Assembly: GCA_905373305.1 (NCBI GenBank)
Contig: CAJPSM010000017.1
Coordinates: forward strand, 1 to 18,391
DNA from: an uncultured Streptococcus sp.
Lineage (GTDB): Bacteria; Bacillota; Bacilli; Lactobacillales; Streptococcaceae
DNA length: 18,391 nt
Direction: 5' to 3'
Shown: positions 7,398 through 14,203 of the stretch, one piece after another
How positions within the stretch are numbered: the stretch's first letter is position 1
Layout of the letters: the number at the start of each line of letters is the position of its first letter
Program-made: the position numbers and the translations under genes
Notes under the pieces: model-generated
What the model saw: the letters and a program-made list of their open reading frames with translations, nothing else
The model's database searches: none
Told to the model about the DNA's origin: nothing

Positions 7398-8660
7398 ATG
7401 AAGCTGTTAGTTGTCGGTTCGGGTGGTCGTGAACATGCGATTGCTAAGAAGTTGCTTGAATCAAAAGACGTTGAAAAGGTCTTTGTAGCTCCTGGAAATG
7501 ACGGAATGACTCTGGATGGTCTGGAATTGATAAATATCTCTATTTCCGAACATTCTAAGTTAATTGAATTTGCAAAGGTCAACGGTATCGCTTGGACATT
7601 CATTGGGCCGGATGATGCTCTTGCCGCTGGAATCGTGGATGATTTTAACAATGCTGGGCTCAAGGCCTTTGGTCCGACTAGGGCTGCAGCGGAGCTTGAG
7701 TGGTCCAAGGATTTTGCTAAGGAAATCATGGTCAAATACGGCGTTCCGACAGCAGCCTATGGCACATTTTCAGATTTTGAGGAAGCCAAGGCCTACATAG
7801 AGGAGAAGGGCGCTCCAATCGTCGTCAAGGCAGATGGCTTGGCACTTGGTAAGGGCGTTGTCGTTGCGGAGACGGTTGAGCAAGCGGTCGAAGCCGCTCA
7901 TGAGATGCTCTTGGACAATAAATTTGGCGATAGCGGTGCGCGTGTAGTCATCGAAGAATTTCTCGACGGGGAGGAGTTCTCTCTCTTTGCCTTTGTCAAT
8001 GGGGACAAGTTCTACATCATGCCAACAGCACAAGACCACAAACGTGCTTACGATGGCGACAAGGGGCTTAACACGGGCGGTATGGGTGCCTATGCGCCAG
8101 TTCCACACTTGCCACAGAGTGTGGTTGACACAGCGGTTGACACCATTGTCAAGCCAGTCCTTGAAGGGATGATTAAAGAAGGTCGTCCTTATCTTGGTAT
8201 CCTTTACGCGGGGCTTATTTTGACAGCAGACGGTCCGAAGGTCATCGAGTTCAACGCTCGTTTCGGAGATCCTGAAACTCAGATTATCTTGCCTCGTTTA
8301 ACATCTGACTTTGCGCAAAATATCACGGATATTCTCGATGGCAAGGAGCCAAACATCACATGGACGAACAAGGGCGTGACTCTGGGTGTGGTTGTCGCAT
8401 CAAACGGCTACCCGCTAGATTATGCAAAGGGTGTCGAGTTGCCAACTAAGACAGAAGGCGATATCATCACCTACTATGCAGGGGCTAAGTTTGCGGAAAA
8501 TGGCAGAGCACTGCTATCCAACGGCGGACGAGTCTATATGCTAGTTACCACAGCAGATACCGTCAAAGAAACCCAAGATATCATCTACAAAGAACTCGAC
8601 AAACAAAACACAGAAGGCCTCTTCTACCGAACAGATATCGGAAGCAAGGCGATTAAGTAA
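7398..8660 (+). CDS. purD: Phosphoribosylamine-glycine ligase (GAR synthetase) PurD
   Basis: PurD joins phosphoribosylamine and glycine using ATP, supplying GAR for PurN. The 420-aa ATP-grasp protein has an N-terminal GSGGREHA (residues 7-14), ATP-binding KADGLALGKG (144-153), the acidic metal site EFNARFGDPE (from Glu284), and a C-terminal PurD lid domain. The ATG at 7398 has AAGAGG at 7385-7390, 7 nt away. The gene is intact despite the cassette inserted just upstream, and it keeps its own promoter. It opens a second transcription unit with purE, purK and, apparently, the second cassette. Confidence 0.97.
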   Translation: MKLLVVGSGGREHAIAKKLLESKDVEKVFVAPGNDGMTLDGLELINISISEHSKLIEFAKVNGIAWTFIGPDDALAAGIVDDFNNAGLKAFGPTRAAAELEWSKDFAKEIMVKYGVPTAAYGTFSDFEEAKAYIEEKGAPIVVKADGLALGKGVVVAETVEQAVEAAHEMLLDNKFGDSGARVVIEEFLDGEEFSLFAFVNGDKFYIMPTAQDHKRAYDGDKGLNTGGMGAYAPVPHLPQSVVDTAVDTIVKPVLEGMIKEGRPYLGILYAGLILTADGPKVIEFNARFGDPETQIILPRLTSDFAQNITDILDGKEPNITWTNKGVTLGVVVASNGYPLDYAKGVELPTKTEGDIITYYAGAKFAENGRALLSNGGRVYMLVTTADTVKETQDIIYKELDKQNTEGLFYRTDIGSKAIK

Positions 8661-8675
8661 AGATATAAGAATAAC

Positions 8676-8732
8676 GCGACGAAGTCGCCAAATACGATAA
8701 TGGTTGCATAACTTGCGAGCATCAGCGAGCAA
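8676..8732 (+). other. Two small hairpins after purD
   Basis: GCGAC-gaa-GTCGC (8676-8688) is a perfect 5-bp stem-loop. TTGCGAGC-ATCA-GCGAGCAA (8713-8732) forms 4 bp, a tandem G-A mismatch and 2 bp. Neither has a T-tract, so they are not terminators. They precede the larger folded element in the same gap and may be part of it. Confidence 0.4.
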
Positions 8733-8740
8733 TAAAATAA

Positions 8741-8875
8741 CAATCACCGCCGTTGTGAAAGAAGGCTTGGCTTTGTTAGCCAAGCCTTCAGGGAAATCGG
8801 AAGACCTGGGGCTTCCAATTTAGGCATGAGACACCTTTGGTGGCTGCTGCCGTCCCTCACAACTTAAGGTGATTG
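8741..8875 (+). ncRNA. Multi-stem structured RNA candidate in the purE leader
   Basis: A closing stem CAATCACC/GGTGATTG (8741-8748 with 8868-8875) is followed, across a small internal loop, by GTTGTGA/TCACAAC (8752-8758 with 8857-8863). Inside lie a 12-bp hairpin (8761-8772 with 8778-8789), a GGGA/TCCC helix (8791-8794 with 8853-8856), a hairpin at 8799-8816 and another at 8823-8851. No T-tract follows any stem, and the purE ribosome binding site (8893-8898) stays free. This looks like a folded regulatory leader or a small RNA. I do not recognise it as a known riboswitch class; it lacks the rod shape of 6S RNA and the conserved 3' motif I recall for ZTP riboswitches. The fold was found by eye. 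Confidence 0.55.
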
Positions 8876-8906
8876 AAAACAGAAAGGAAAGCAAAGGATA
8901 CTAACT

Positions 8907-9395
8907 ATGAAACCAGTAATTTCCATTATCATGGGCTCAAAATCCGATTGGGCAACCATGCAAAAAGCCGCCGAAGTCCTCGACCGCTTCGGTGTGGCCT
9001 ACGAAAAGAAAGTTGTCTCTGCTCACCGTACACCTGATCTCATGTTCAGACATGCCGAAGAAGCTCGTAGCCGTGGCATCAAGGTCATTATCGCCGGTGC
9101 TGGTGGCGCAGCTCATTTGCCAGGTATGGTCGCAGCGAAAACAACCCTTCCTGTCATCGGGGTACCTGTCAAGTCGCGCGCTCTTAGTGGCGTGGACTCG
9201 CTCTACTCTATCGTTCAGATGCCAGGCGGTGTGCCTGTTGCGACTATGGCTATCGGTGAAGCTGGTGCGACTAACGCCGCTCTCTTTGCCCTCCGTCTCC
9301 TTTCAGTAGAGGACCAGGCTATCGCGACAGCATTGGCAGATTTTGCAGAAGAACAAGGAAAAATCGCAGAGGAGTCTACCAATGAGCTCATCTAA
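8907..9395 (+). CDS. purE: N5-carboxyaminoimidazole ribonucleotide mutase PurE
   Basis: PurE (class I) converts N5-CAIR, made by PurK, to CAIR. The 162-aa protein shows the phosphate-binding GSKSD (residues 10-14), SAHRTP with catalytic His40, a GAGGAAHLPG loop, and MPGGVPVATMAIG. The ATG at 8907 has AAAGGA at 8893-8898, 8 nt upstream. Its 3' end overlaps purK by 14 nt, the usual coupling for these partners. Its 5' region holds the structured RNA candidate, so expression of purE and purK could be tuned separately from purD. Confidence 0.97.
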   Translation: MKPVISIIMGSKSDWATMQKAAEVLDRFGVAYEKKVVSAHRTPDLMFRHAEEARSRGIKVIIAGAGGAAHLPGMVAAKTTLPVIGVPVKSRALSGVDSLYSIVQMPGGVPVATMAIGEAGATNAALFALRLLSVEDQAIATALADFAEEQGKIAEESTNELI

Positions 9396-10476
9396 AACAA
9401 TCGGAATTATCGGTGGCGGTCAGCTGGGGCAGATGATGGCCATTTCAGCTATCTACATGGGGCACAAGGTCATCGCGCTGGATCCTGCGGCGGATTGCCC
9501 TGCCTCTCGTGTGGCGGAAATCATCGTGGCTCCCTATAACGATGTGAACGCCCTCCGTCAGCTGGCTGAGCGTTGCGATGTTCTCACTTATGAATTTGAA
9601 AATGTCGATGCTGACGGTTTGGATGCCGTTATCAAGGATGGTCAACTCCCTCAAGGAACGGACCTACTTCGCATTTCACAAAATCGCATTTTTGAAAAGG
9701 ACTTCCTCTCAAACAAGGCTCAAGTCACTGTGGCACCCTACAAGGTTGTGACTTCAAGTCAAGATTTGGCGGAGATTGACTTGTCCAAAAACTATGTCCT
9801 AAAGACTGCGACTGGTGGCTACGATGGGCATGGGCAAAAGGTTATTCGCTCGGAAGCAGACTTGGAAGAAGCCTGTGCACTAGCCAACTCAGCAGACTGT
9901 GTTTTGGAAGAATTCGTCAACTTTGACCTTGAGATTTCTGTCATCGTGTCTGGTAACGGCGAGGATGTGACGGTTTTCCCAGTTCAGGAGAATATCCACC
10001 GCAACAACATTCTTTCAAAAACCATTGTGCCTGCTCGGATTTCTGCAAGTCTAGCTGAAAAAGCAAAAGCAATGGCAGTGCGAATTGCTGAACAGCTTAA
10101 CCTATCTGGCACCCTTTGTGTGGAAATGTTTGCGACTGCTGATGACATCATTGTCAATGAAATCGCCCCACGTCCACACAACTCTGGACACTACTCTATT
10201 GAAGCCTGCGATTTTTCACAATTTGACACGCATATTTTGGGTGTTCTCGGAGCACCATTACCAGCCATCAAACTCCATGCACCTGCTGTTATGCTCAATG
10301 TCCTCGGCCAACACGTCGAGGCTGCTGAGAAATATGTCGCAGAAAATCCAAGCGCCCACCTCCACATGTATGGTAAAATAGAAGCAAAGCATAACCGCAA
10401 GATGGGGCATGTGACTGTGTTTAGTGATGTGCCGGATAAGGTTGAGGAGTTTTTACAAAAATATGAAATAAGGTGA
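9382..10476 (+). CDS. purK: N5-carboxyaminoimidazole ribonucleotide synthase PurK
   Basis: PurK is the ATP-grasp enzyme that carboxylates AIR with bicarbonate and ATP; its unstable product goes to PurE. The 364-aa protein shows GGGQLGQM (residues 11-18), the ATP-grasp loop KTATGGYDGHGQ (141-152), and NEIAPRPHNSGHYSIEAC near the active site. I chose the ATG at 9382, which has AGAGGAG at 9368-9374 and overlaps purE. A longer in-frame start at 9343 has no such site. The last codons (EEFLQKYEIR) contain the ribosome binding site of the next, foreign gene. The C-terminal tail should be compared with relatives, because insertion may have altered it. Confidence 0.95.
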   Translation: MSSSKTIGIIGGGQLGQMMAISAIYMGHKVIALDPAADCPASRVAEIIVAPYNDVNALRQLAERCDVLTYEFENVDADGLDAVIKDGQLPQGTDLLRISQNRIFEKDFLSNKAQVTVAPYKVVTSSQDLAEIDLSKNYVLKTATGGYDGHGQKVIRSEADLEEACALANSADCVLEEFVNFDLEISVIVSGNGEDVTVFPVQENIHRNNILSKTIVPARISASLAEKAKAMAVRIAEQLNLSGTLCVEMFATADDIIVNEIAPRPHNSGHYSIEACDFSQFDTHILGVLGAPLPAIKLHAPAVMLNVLGQHVEAAEKYVAENPSAHLHMYGKIEAKHNRKMGHVTVFSDVPDKVEEFLQKYEIR

Positions 10477-10481
10477 ATTGT

Positions 10482-11738
10482 ATGTTGTCTAAGGTTGAGA
10501 TTGATAGATTATTAGAGAATGTTAAAAAATATAAAATTAAAAATGTTATCAATAGAATACATATTGAAAACGAAATTGCATCTTTAAAATTAGATGTTGA
10601 TGTCTTTGAAATCGAAAAAAAATTAGAAGAACAGGGAATATCAATTAGTAATGACGAGGTTGATGAGGATGGAGAATCTGTTCAAATAGAGGTTCCTTTC
10701 AATCCAGAAAAGATAGACATTGTAATGGATAGGATAGTATGTATTAATTTGATAAATAGATTGAAAAATAATGCTATCGAATTAGCATCGGATTTTCAAA
10801 GAAAGGCTGGACTTTGGAATGCTGAACAAAAGAGTAGATTGATTGAATCTATTTTATTAAATATTCCTCTTCCTGCTTTTTATTTTGATTCTTCGAATAA
10901 AGAGAAGTGGCTGGTTATAGATGGTTTGCAGAGGCTATCGACTATAAATGAATTTGTTGTTCAAGAAAAATTTAGATTAACAAATTTAGAATTTTTAAAA
11001 GACTGGGAAGGGAGATTATTCTCGGAACTTCCTTATAGTATGCGCTCTACAATTGAAGAAACCAATTTTAATGTGTATTTTGTTAGAAAAAACACTCCGG
11101 AAAATGTTAAATATAATATTTTTAAAAGGATAAATACTGGAGGATTGATTTTAACAGCACAAGAAATTCGAAATGCCCTATATCAAGGTAAAGCAACAGT
11201 ATTTTTATCAAAAATGTCACAAAATGAAAAATTTTTAACTGCAACTTCAAATAGCATAAAAACGAATCGGATGCTTGACCGTGAATTCTGTTTACGTTAT
11301 ATTGCTTTTACAAAATTATCTTTGAAAAATTATAATAATTCGATTGATGACTTTTTGATTTTAGCAATGAAATTACTTAATAATTCTTCTGGTGAACAAT
11401 TAGATGAATATTACAAAGAATTTCAACAATCTATGAAAATTATTTATAATATTTTCGGTAGGTTCAGTTTTAGAAAACTACGATATGATAATAGGAGAAC
11501 TCCTATAAATAAAGCAATTTTTGAAGGATGGGCACATATTGTTAGTAGTTTAGATGAATCTAGTCAAAACAAATTGGTTCAAAATAAGGAAATTTTGATA
11601 AATAAATTCACGGAGAGTTGTGAAGAAGACGCAAAGTTTGTAAATTATATAAAAGCTAATGATAAAAATTCAATTATAAAGCGTTTAAATACGATTGCTT
11701 CAATCGTCGAAGAGGTTTTAAATGAAGAAAATCCATAA
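10482..11738 (+). CDS. DUF262 protein with sigma region 1.1/HARE-like N-terminus
   Basis: The 418-aa protein has a C-terminal DUF262 (ParB/GmrS-like) core: DFQRKAGLW (residues 104-112), VIDGLQRLSTI (145-155, normally DGQQR), and FKRINTGG (214-221). DUF262 proteins occur in Type IV restriction (GmrSD) and other defence systems as nucleotide-dependent DNA-acting subunits. No DUF1524 HNH nuclease follows. Residues 5-65 resemble sigma-70 region 1.1 or HARE-HTH modules: a helical start, FEIEKKLEEQGISI, then an acidic stretch DEVDEDGE. I chose the ATG at 10482 because AAGGTGA (10470-10476) inside the purK end is well placed; a GTG at 10473 overlapping the purK stop is possible. A/T-rich, unlike purK. 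It is the first gene of a four-gene block without a promoter of its own that I can see. Confidence 0.8.
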   Translation: MLSKVEIDRLLENVKKYKIKNVINRIHIENEIASLKLDVDVFEIEKKLEEQGISISNDEVDEDGESVQIEVPFNPEKIDIVMDRIVCINLINRLKNNAIELASDFQRKAGLWNAEQKSRLIESILLNIPLPAFYFDSSNKEKWLVIDGLQRLSTINEFVVQEKFRLTNLEFLKDWEGRLFSELPYSMRSTIEETNFNVYFVRKNTPENVKYNIFKRINTGGLILTAQEIRNALYQGKATVFLSKMSQNEKFLTATSNSIKTNRMLDREFCLRYIAFTKLSLKNYNNSIDDFLILAMKLLNNSSGEQLDEYYKEFQQSMKIIYNIFGRFSFRKLRYDNRRTPINKAIFEGWAHIVSSLDESSQNKLVQNKEILINKFTESCEEDAKFVNYIKANDKNSIIKRLNTIASIVEEVLNEENP

Positions 11739-12795
11739 AATTTCTTTAAAACATTTTAAATGTTTTAAAGAAAAAGAGTTCAACCTAAAGAATCTTAATG
11801 TTCTTACGGGGATTAATAGTTCAGGTAAATCAACTTTGATTCAATCTTTACTCATCTTAAGACAGAGTTTTGATGCAAGAATGATAGAAAGTGGTTTATT
11901 ATTAAATTCAACTTTAATTGATTTAGGAACCATACAAGACGTTAGATATGATGGAATCATAGAAAACGATCCTAATATTCAAATCAATATTCAATTTGGT
12001 GACATAGATATGGAGAATGATTATATAGGTTCTGAGTCGGAGAGCGATTTTATGAAATCAACTAAACCTATTCACATTCCTGATGATTGTAATCTTTTTT
12101 CGGATGGTTTCAATTACATTTCCTCTGATAGAATCGGTCCTCAGAAAATCTACAGTAAATCGTATAGTGTAGTAAAAGAGAATAGGAGCATTGGTTTACA
12201 TGGAGAATTGTTTGCTCATATGTATCAGTTGAATAAAGAAGAACCAACAATTTTAGCTGATACTTTAGAGAATGATCTTTCTAGATGGCTTTCTGAAATA
12301 AGTCCAGGTTTCTCAATTGATACATTAACTGACTCAAAAAGTAGTCAAGTAATTGAATTAACATTTAATGCTGGAAGCAATAGACAACGTTATAAATCTA
12401 TAAATGTTGGCTTTGGGCTTAGTTATATAGCTCCAGTAATTGTAGCATTGTTAATGTCTAAAAAAGGAGATTTACTTATTATTGAATCACCGGAAGCCCA
12501 TCTTCACCCTAAAGGTCAAAGGAAGATGGGAGAATTATTGGCAAAAATCAGTGAAAAAGGTGTTCAAGTTATTGTAGAAACCCATAGTGACCATGTTATA
12601 AATGGGATTCGTTTAGCAGTGAAAAATAAACAAATTTCGAAAGAAAATGTTAATTTTATGTATTTTTATAGAGATAGTAAAGGGCATGAGGTAGATTATA
12701 TAGAGGTACTCAATGATGGGCAATTATCACATTGGCCAGATGGATTTTTCGATGAGTGGGACAATGCATTGTTTGAACTTTTAAGGAGAAATTAA
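11722..12795 (+). CDS. AAA ATPase of DUF3696 type
   Basis: The 357-aa ATPase has Walker A GINSSGKST (residues 30-38), Walker B DLLIIESPEAHLHP (250-263), and a switch His288 (VETHSDH). Its end is typical of DUF3696 (YIEVLNDG, then WPDGFFDEWDNAL). The family contains SMC/OLD-like ATPases found beside DUF262 proteins and other defence effectors. The start overlaps the upstream gene by 17 nt and has AGAGG at 11711-11715; its stop overlaps the next start (TAATG). Such coupling suggests a stoichiometric complex. The classic LSGG signature is degenerate (FGLSYIAP). Its exact role as sensor or motor is not deducible from sequence alone. Confidence 0.85.
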   Translation: MKKIHKISLKHFKCFKEKEFNLKNLNVLTGINSSGKSTLIQSLLILRQSFDARMIESGLLLNSTLIDLGTIQDVRYDGIIENDPNIQINIQFGDIDMENDYIGSESESDFMKSTKPIHIPDDCNLFSDGFNYISSDRIGPQKIYSKSYSVVKENRSIGLHGELFAHMYQLNKEEPTILADTLENDLSRWLSEISPGFSIDTLTDSKSSQVIELTFNAGSNRQRYKSINVGFGLSYIAPVIVALLMSKKGDLLIIESPEAHLHPKGQRKMGELLAKISEKGVQVIVETHSDHVINGIRLAVKNKQISKENVNFMYFYRDSKGHEVDYIEVLNDGQLSHWPDGFFDEWDNALFELLRRN

Positions 12796-13508
12796 TGGAA
12801 ATTCTGTTTCATAATGAAAGTTTCCCTGATTCCGTAGATAAGGTAGATATTTATAACTTTTCAGATAGTTTAAATAAATTGTATATTGTACACTGTGAAT
12901 TGTCTAGAATAGTTAATCAAGGACAATTTTATGTGACAACTGAGCAATGTAAAAATAAAGGCGCTTTAATATTAGATAATCTATTTGCTGAACAACGGAA
13001 ATTAACTGGCAAGATAAATATTGAGATTATTCGAGCTATTGGTCGAATGATTGATAAAGATATAAAAGACGTACCAAACGAAGAATTTAGTGTTGTTGTG
13101 AGTACTAATCAAGCAATTATTACTAATGGATATATAGATGAATTAAGTACAGATGTTCTTCATATCAATAATACATGTTTAAAAAATATATCTAATACTG
13201 AGCAATTTAAAACAAATAAGTTTTATTTACCGATAAGAATTTATGAATCAAATCCCAAACATGATATTCTCCAATTGGGTCACTTAAAAGGGAAAGGGAC
13301 AGTCTCTATTATGGATTTAGAGGAAGGTGATGCTCAAATTGTTTTGAATAAAGCAATTCCTGATGGGGAGAAACTTTACAGTTACCATTACCATGATGGA
13401 AAATTTTATGAGTTTCAATGTCACAAAGATAATTGTTGGCATGGGTATTGTCCACATGATGGAATTCCAGAAAATATACAGAGACGGCTAAAAATTTTGG
13501 AAAGATGA
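12795..13508 (+). CDS. Uncharacterised third component with His/Cys-rich C-terminus
   Basis: I do not recognise this 237-aa protein. It starts inside the stop codon of the ATPase gene (TAATG) with a strong AAGGAG at 12783-12788, so it is very probably made with it. The first 180 residues look like a mixed alpha/beta soluble domain with no signal peptide or membrane segment. The C-terminus clusters potential metal ligands: His198, His200, Cys209, His210, Cys214, His216, Cys219 and His221 within 24 residues. This suggests a zinc site or a nuclease-like active site. As third gene of a DUF262-DUF3696 operon it may be the effector or a regulator. No function is assigned. Confidence 0.75.
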   Translation: MEILFHNESFPDSVDKVDIYNFSDSLNKLYIVHCELSRIVNQGQFYVTTEQCKNKGALILDNLFAEQRKLTGKINIEIIRAIGRMIDKDIKDVPNEEFSVVVSTNQAIITNGYIDELSTDVLHINNTCLKNISNTEQFKTNKFYLPIRIYESNPKHDILQLGHLKGKGTVSIMDLEEGDAQIVLNKAIPDGEKLYSYHYHDGKFYEFQCHKDNCWHGYCPHDGIPENIQRRLKILER

Positions 13509-13536
13509 TAGAGTCAAAGGTTTGAGGAAAATAAAG

Positions 13537-13776
13537 ATGAGAAATTTTTTAGAGAATATTCAAGAGCGAATGAGAGCAGATAGACAACTTCTTATTGATA
13601 ATGCAGTATATACAGAACGACAAAATTGTATTTCTATTTCTACAATGATGCTTTTGGAAGCAGAAGTGGATGAAGAGAAAATAGTGTTTCTTTTACAAAA
13701 ATATTGGGATTTACGTCCGAGTGAAGCAAAAAATATATTATATTTGCAAAAGACAGGAGATAAAATGAATAAGTGA
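13537..13776 (+). CDS. Small uncharacterised protein, last gene of the second cassette
   Basis: This encodes a 79-aa protein from the ATG at 13537 (GAGG at 13524-13527, 9 nt away). An in-frame TTG at 13522 would add five residues but has a poorer site. It has two predicted helical parts, an N-terminal MRNFLENIQERMRADRQ and a C-terminal region with LQKYWDLRPSEAKNI, and no membrane segment. It follows the third component by 28 nt and shares its A/T-rich composition, so it probably belongs to the cassette. Alternatively it is an unrelated passenger. A 14-bp stretch in it (13691-13704) is identical to the purK 3' end, in the same reading frame. Function unknown. Confidence 0.6.
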   Translation: MRNFLENIQERMRADRQLLIDNAVYTERQNCISISTMMLLEAEVDEEKIVFLLQKYWDLRPSEAKNILYLQKTGDKMNK

Positions 13777-13863
13777 AAAAAGGATAAAAGTGGTCATAAT
13801 TATTTAACTGAGTATGTCTTGCTGGTTTCCTTAAAATTAAATTAAAATAGAAAGGGAAAAGGG

Positions 13864-13893
13864 AGCCTGTATCTGCTTAACTGAATACGGGCT
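13864..13893 (+). promoter_or_regulatory. Hairpin upstream of the 74-aa gene
   Basis: AGCCTGTAT (13864-13872) pairs with ATACGGGCT (13885-13893) over 9 bp including one G-U, with a 12-nt loop. No T-tract follows, so it is not a terminator. It ends directly before a ribosome-binding AAGGA (13894-13898), so it may affect translation of the next gene. The rest of the gap 13777-13912 shows only the imperfect repeat TTAACTGAGTATG (13804-13816) / TTAACTGAATACG (13877-13889). Confidence 0.45.
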
Positions 13894-13912
13894 AAGGACT
13901 TAATCAATTCCT

Positions 13913-14137
13913 ATGATTCAAATAATCGTTAATGCCTTTGTCGAGAAAGGTAAGACTGGAGCAGTCGTCGAAGTCTTGTATGCTAGTAGCAATCACGAAA
14001 AGGTGAAGACCAAATATGAAGAGTTAGTTGCTCAATACCCTGAAAACTACTTAGCAATCTATGATGTCCCGCTAGATACGGATTTGAATACACTAGATCA
14101 CTATCCATCTGTATGGATTGGGAAAGAAGAGTTTTAG
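13913..14137 (+). CDS. Conserved hypothetical protein of the streptococcal purK-purB interval
   Basis: This 74-aa soluble protein is compact and acidic, with YPENYLAIYDVPLDTDLNTL in its second half and no known motif. From memory, S. pneumoniae has a small hypothetical gene at the same place between purK and purB, and this seems to be its orthologue. Its composition is like the pur genes rather than the A/T-rich block, so it marks where the native operon resumes after the second cassette. The ATG is the first in-frame start after the stop at 13901-13903. AAGGA lies 14 nt upstream, a long spacing that fits the hairpin nearby. Function unknown. Confidence 0.75.
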   Translation: MIQIIVNAFVEKGKTGAVVEVLYASSNHEKVKTKYEELVAQYPENYLAIYDVPLDTDLNTLDHYPSVWIGKEEF

Positions 14138-14203
14138 TAGAGAAGCTTCGTTCACTTAGCTAGCTTATTCCCAAAAGCTTAAGAAGAAAGGAAAAGAAAA
14201 ACA

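Noticed and set aside
8761..8789. The 12-bp hairpin after purD as an intrinsic terminator
   Set aside because: The stem is strong but is followed by CAGGGAAATC with no T-run; on the minus strand only a short TTTC follows. It fits better as one arm of the larger folded RNA.
8741..8875. 6S RNA or a ZTP (pfl) riboswitch upstream of purE
   Set aside because: The fold is a compact multi-branch rather than a long rod with a central bubble, and I do not see the conserved CCGCCTGGGC-like 3' segment I recall for ZTP riboswitches. An Rfam scan would settle it.
9343..9381. Longer purK N-terminus starting at 9343
   Set aside because: It would extend 13 residues into purE without a ribosome binding site. 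The ATG at 9382 has AGAGGAG and matches the family N-terminus.
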